Part shown: positions 30,149-34,002 of the stretch, piece after piece
Layout: the number at the start of each line of letters is the position of its first letter
How positions within the stretch are numbered: the first letter of the stretch is position 1
Origin: Arenicellales bacterium
GTDB taxonomy: Bacteria > Pseudomonadota > Gammaproteobacteria > BMS3Bbin11
Direction of reading: 5' to 3'
Assembly (NCBI GenBank): GCA_029287855.1
Contig: JARFQI010000073.1
Coordinates: 1 to 34,002 of the forward strand
DNA: 34,002 nt
The notes under the pieces: model-generated
The model's database searches: none
Seen by the model: the letters and a program-made list of their open reading frames with translations, nothing else
What the model was told of the DNA's origin: nothing
Position numbers and translations under genes: made by a program

Positions 30149-30754
30149 ATGGAACGACTGCCTGCCAAACCGACATTTATCAAGGGTGCGTATACACTAG
30201 AGCAGTTGCCCGAAGATGACGGCATCGAGGTCGCCTTCGCCGGTAGATCAAATGTCGGGAAATCCAGCATACTAAATACCCTGGCGGGAGTGAAATCCCT
30301 TGCTCGCACCAGCAAGACACCAGGCAGAACGCAGGAAATAAACTTTTTTGACCTCGGTAACGACCGCCGCCTGGTTGACCTGCCAGGCTATGGCTACGCA
30401 AAAGTGACAGAAGCGAAACAGCGCCATTGGGCGGATACCCTGGGTGAGTATTTACTCAGCAGGGCAAGCCTGGCCGGACTGATACTGTTAATGGACGTCA
30501 GGCATCCGCTGAAAGAATATGACCGTAACATGGTTCACTGGTGTACTGAAGCAGAACTGCCAGTCTATGTAATCCTGAACAAGGCAGACAAGCTAAGCCG
30601 GGGAAAAGCAGGTGCGAGTTTACTTGAAGTAAAAAAGCAACTCGCTGAATTTCCAATTGAAGGGATACAGTTGTTCTCTGCTCTGAAACGAACCGGTGTA
30701 GATGAGGCTCTACAACAATTATGCAGGTGGCTGGACCTGCCCTATAACGAGTAA
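30149..30754 (+). CDS. engB: Ribosome biogenesis GTP-binding protein EngB/YsxC
   Basis: 201-aa ORF; FAGRSNVGKSSILNTLAG, RTSKTPGRTQEINFF, LVDLPGYGYAKV, LNKADKLSRG. Confidence 0.97.
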   Translation: MERLPAKPTFIKGAYTLEQLPEDDGIEVAFAGRSNVGKSSILNTLAGVKSLARTSKTPGRTQEINFFDLGNDRRLVDLPGYGYAKVTEAKQRHWADTLGEYLLSRASLAGLILLMDVRHPLKEYDRNMVHWCTEAELPVYVILNKADKLSRGKAGASLLEVKKQLAEFPIEGIQLFSALKRTGVDEALQQLCRWLDLPYNE

Positions 30755-30757
30755 ACT

Positions 30758-31180
30758 CTAGGTGTCCTCAATATCATCAACATCCAGCTGCCCTGTCATT
30801 CTCCTTCTGATATGCGACCATGACATACCTGTTGCAAGCACCAGGGAAATCACAATCAGCAGAATATAGGTGAAAAACGTCGGGTCGCTGAGTGACATCA
30901 AGCCGAAATCAACCAGCACCCAGATTAGACTGGCGACAAAGGCCAGCGAAAGAATGATGCCGAATATTCCAAGCGAACGTGCTGTCGCACGAAGATAAAT
31001 TACCCATCCTATCAACAGTACTACACCGGTAAACAGAATCAGTGGATCAAAGTGGTCTGTCGCATTACTCATCCAGTAAAACCAGCAATACTTTGTTGGG
31101 TTATAGGTAGCAAAAACCAGCACCATCGCCGCTACCAGCCTGAGAAGAAAATCAAAAAAATTGAATCGTTGAGCCGCCAT
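30758..31180 (-). CDS. DUF6524-like membrane protein
   Basis: 140-aa ORF with four predicted TM segments; FNFFDFLLRLVAAMVLVFATYNPTKYCWFYW. Confidence 0.75.
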   Translation of the reverse strand: MAAQRFNFFDFLLRLVAAMVLVFATYNPTKYCWFYWMSNATDHFDPLILFTGVVLLIGWVIYLRATARSLGIFGIILSLAFVASLIWVLVDFGLMSLSDPTFFTYILLIVISLVLATGMSWSHIRRRMTGQLDVDDIEDT

Positions 31181-31319
31181 TGCACTAACCCTGTGTGTAC
31201 CTTGAGATTATTTTGGCACGTAGGCTAACAGTAGCTACTCGCTTAATCCAGTAGAATTAACAGTTAAAAGGAAGCTTATCATGTTCCGTTTTCGCTGCAT
31301 TACAGGCCGCTAATAAAGC

Positions 31320-31445
31320 ATGATTTCTGTCAACAAATTCATAGAATATTGGACAATGCTACTGCTTTCCGTTACTGTGATCGTTGCTTCACCAGCCCAA
31401 ACTACCAATTTGGAGGAGAAGGGTCGACTAACAGACCCGGCATAA
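31320..31445 (+). CDS. Small hypothetical membrane/secreted protein (41 aa)
   Basis: ATG 31320 to TAA 31443-31445: MISVNKFIEYWTMLLLSVTVIVASPAQTTNLEEKGRLTDPA; hydrophobic core with an ASPAQ cleavage-like site. Confidence 0.35.
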   Translation: MISVNKFIEYWTMLLLSVTVIVASPAQTTNLEEKGRLTDPA

Positions 31446-31622
31446 TTCCGGTCAAAGGGAAAAGATCTTGAGTGTCATTTCCCTTTTACTGGATTTTTTT
31501 TATCTTTAATCTACCAACGTTTTTTATCAACAACGTCTATATCGAACAGAAGATCCAGTTGATCGATGAATACGGGTTTTTTCCCATATTCGTCAACAAT
31601 CGGCCCTGATATCATTTCACCC

Positions 31623-32777
31623 ATGAGCAGCGAACCAGGCGAAGAACGAAAATCTGCCAGCAAAAGAGCGACTTTTGCCAGCATTATCGTCAATTTTTTT
31701 CTCTCCATAGGGCAAATAGTCCTAGGAGTTATCGGTAATTCCCAGGCCCTGATTGCGGATGGTGTTCATACACTTTCTGATTTAAGTACGGACACACTTG
31801 TGCTTTACGCTATCTGGCATGGCAGCAAGGAAGCGGACGATGACCATCCCTATGGCCATGGCCGCATCGAAACAGCGGCCACCGTTTTTCTTGGTTTATT
31901 GCTGGCCATCGTGGGTGCAGGTATAGCAATCAATGCTGCTTTACGTCTCACAGAGCCGGAAGAAATTCTGACACCGGCACCAATCACCCTGGTCATGGCG
32001 ATAATCACCATCCTTAGCAAGGAAGGCCTCTATCGCTATACCATAAGCATCGCTAATCGGGTTCACTCCAATATCCTGCGTGCCAATGCCTGGCATCACC
32101 GCAGTGATGCCATTTCCTCGGTCATTGTTTTGATTGGTATTGGCGGCAGCATTATGGGCCTGCCCTATTTTGACTCCCTCGCGGCAATTGGTCTCGGCAG
32201 CATGATTATTCGCATGGGTTTAGTACTCAGCTGGAAGGCACTTAAAGAGCTTATAGATACAGCCCTTAGCCATGATGAAGTGAAAGCTATCCGCAAGACT
32301 ATTGGCGGTATAGACGGTGTTATCGACCTGCATATGCTGAGAACTCGCCTGATGGGCGGACGGGCACTGGTAGATGTTCACCTGCAGGTTGACGGCGATA
32401 TCAGCGTATCTGAGGGACACCAGATTTCTGAAAATGTCCGTTCGCGTGTTATTAGTGAGTTCGAAAGTGTTGATGATGTACTGGTCCATATAGATCCGGA
32501 AGATGATGAGATCAGCCGGGTTAACATTGACCTGCCGCTGCGAAATGAGATGTCACGTCAGATCAACCAGGCGCTTGCCGGCATCAAAGGTGCCGAAGTT
32601 ACTGAAAAGATCACCCTGCATTACCTCAGCGGCAGCATCAATGTCGACCTGACATTCCCCACCCTGCCTGACTCGACAGAAAAGAGCCGACGCGCAATGG
32701 CGAGCAAGGTCGTCTCGACGTTGCAAAAAAACCCGAATATCGGCAGTGTAGAGATCTTCTACCACTGCCGACAATGA
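31623..32777 (+). CDS. Cation diffusion facilitator family transporter
   Basis: ORF 31566..32777, start possibly 31623 (MSSEPGEERKSASKRATFASIIVNF); DGVHTLSDL, DDDHPYGHGRIET, HHRSDAISS motifs. Confidence 0.94.
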   Translation: MSSEPGEERKSASKRATFASIIVNFFLSIGQIVLGVIGNSQALIADGVHTLSDLSTDTLVLYAIWHGSKEADDDHPYGHGRIETAATVFLGLLLAIVGAGIAINAALRLTEPEEILTPAPITLVMAIITILSKEGLYRYTISIANRVHSNILRANAWHHRSDAISSVIVLIGIGGSIMGLPYFDSLAAIGLGSMIIRMGLVLSWKALKELIDTALSHDEVKAIRKTIGGIDGVIDLHMLRTRLMGGRALVDVHLQVDGDISVSEGHQISENVRSRVISEFESVDDVLVHIDPEDDEISRVNIDLPLRNEMSRQINQALAGIKGAEVTEKITLHYLSGSINVDLTFPTLPDSTEKSRRAMASKVVSTLQKNPNIGSVEIFYHCRQ

Positions 32778-32926
32778 AAATGCTGACAGTGATTGTGTTT
32801 TCGCACTGATCTGGTGCAAAATATCGCCTCATTTGGCTGCTGCCAGCTGCAGCCAGTTTTGTTCAGGCATTTAACATTTCATTTAACCGTGCTTTGCACA
32901 CCAGACGCTAATACAAGAGGAATTCA

Positions 32927-34002
32927 ATGTCCGCTGAAATTTTGAAAATGATCGAGGAAAACGGGGTCAAATTTATAGACTTTCGTTTTACTGATACCCA
33001 TGGCAAGGAACAGCATGTTTCCGTGCCTGCTCACACGATGGATGAAAGTGTATTCGAAGAAGGCAAGATGTTTGACGGCTCTTCGATCGCTGGATGGAAG
33101 GGAATTAATGAATCGGACATGATACTGATGCCGGACGCTTCGACAGCAGTTATGGATCCGTTTTTCGATGACCCAACCCTGATCATTCGCTGCGATATTC
33201 TTGAACCGGCTACCGGTGAAGGCTATGAGAGAGATCCACGTTCTATTGCACACCGCGCTGAAGCCTATCTCAAATCAACTGGCGTCGCTGATGCGGCATA
33301 TTTCGGCCCGGAACCCGAATTTTTTGTCTTCGACGATGTGCGTTGGGGCAATACCATGCAGGGCTCTTTCTTCAAGATTGATTCCGATGAATCTTCCTGG
33401 AACTCTGAAAAAGTATTCGAAGACGGCAACATTGGCCATCGCCCTGGAATTAAAGGCGGTTACTTCCCGGTACCACCCGTCGACTCTCTTCAGGACTTGC
33501 GCTCCGCCATGTGCCTGACCATGGAAGAAATGGGTGTAGAAACAGAAGTTCATCATCACGAAGTGGCAACAGCCGGCCAGTGTGAAATTGGCACTAAGTT
33601 CAATACACTGGTGAAACGCGCAGATGACAACCAGGTGATGAAATACTGCATCCACAACATCGCTCACGCCTATGGCAAAACAGCCACCTTCATGCCGAAA
33701 CCGGTTGTTGGTGACAATGGCAGTGGCATGCACGTGCATATGTCCCTGGCAAAAGACGGTGAAAACATCTTCTCCGGCGACGAATATGGCGGACTGTCTG
33801 AAACAGCACTTTATTACATCGGCGGCGTCATCAAACACGCAAAGGCCCTGAATGCCTTTTGCAATGCCTCGACCAACAGCTACAAGCGCCTGGTCCCCGG
33901 TTTTGAAGCACCTGTTATGCTGGCCTATTCAGCCCGTAACCGCTCTGCCTCAATTCGTATTCCGTTTGTCAGCAACCCGAAAGGACGCCGCATCGAGGTA
34001 CG
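32927..34002 (+). CDS. glnA: Glutamine synthetase type I, 3'-truncated by the window edge
   Basis: Open frame from ATG 32927 to the window end without a stop: [65 protein letters not shown] ... [11 protein letters not shown] ... [30 protein letters not shown]; absent from the ORF track. Confidence 0.97.
   Translation, partial: MSAEILKMIEENGVKFIDFRFTDTHGKEQHVSVPAHTMDESVFEEGKMFDGSSIAGWKGINESDMILMPDASTAVMDPFFDDPTLIIRCDILEPATGEGYERDPRSIAHRAEAYLKSTGVADAAYFGPEPEFFVFDDVRWGNTMQGSFFKIDSDESSWNSEKVFEDGNIGHRPGIKGGYFPVPPVDSLQDLRSAMCLTMEEMGVETEVHHHEVATAGQCEIGTKFNTLVKRADDNQVMKYCIHNIAHAYGKTATFMPKPVVGDNGSGMHVHMSLAKDGENIFSGDEYGGLSETALYYIGGVIKHAKALNAFCNASTNSYKRLVPGFEAPVMLAYSARNRSASIRIPFVSNPKGRRIEV

Noticed and set aside
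32821-32926. Possible sigma-54 (-24/-12) promoter for glnA
   Set aside because: TGGCTGCTGCCAGCTGC has the wrong GG-GC spacing, and the TTTGCA further downstream lacks a GG at -24. No acceptable match.
32924-33838. Minus-strand ORFs 32924..33253 and 33275..33838 and plus-strand ORF 33201..33518
   Set aside because: All overlap the real glnA frame in other frames or antisense; they have no family features.
1-34002. tRNA/rRNA genes, CRISPR arrays, phage, integrase/transposase, toxin-antitoxin or defence genes
   Set aside because: Looked for in the intergenic gaps and ORF list; nothing with recognisable structure or motifs was found.

Overview
The window is a ~34 kb stretch of what looks like a gammaproteobacterial chromosome. 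It is mostly housekeeping. A minus-strand block holds pmbA/tldE-tldD-nitrilase-yhdP-rng-maf-rlmH-rsfS-nadD-proA-holA-lptE-leuS-DUF4389-yjbQ. A plus-strand Lon-substrate-binding-domain protein follows. Next is a minus-strand, translationally coupled cassette: MacB-type ABC permease, ABC ATPase, HlyD-type adaptor and TolC-type outer-membrane protein, preceded by a modular secreted/membrane protein. After that come a MazG-like pyrophosphohydrolase, a YgjP-like metallopeptidase, a PHP-domain protein, DUF465, DUF3301, a TatD-associated-type radical SAM protein, a cytochrome c4-like dihaem protein, engB, a DUF6524-like protein, a CDF cation transporter, and the 5' part of glnA, which runs off the window end and is missing from the ORF track. 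No tRNA, rRNA, CRISPR array, prophage or transposase was seen. The non-housekeeping content is: (i) a repeat-rich intergenic mosaic at 1-672; (ii) two copies of a two-hairpin REP/BIME-like element in opposite orientation, one inside a 269-bp segment bounded by 15-bp perfect inverted repeats; (iii) the five-gene export cassette with an uncharacterised modular protein; (iv) two short ORFs not in the ORF track. I found no clear evidence of an undescribed defence or mobile system. The export cassette is the best candidate for new biology. Family names are from recognising protein motifs by eye; no database search was run.
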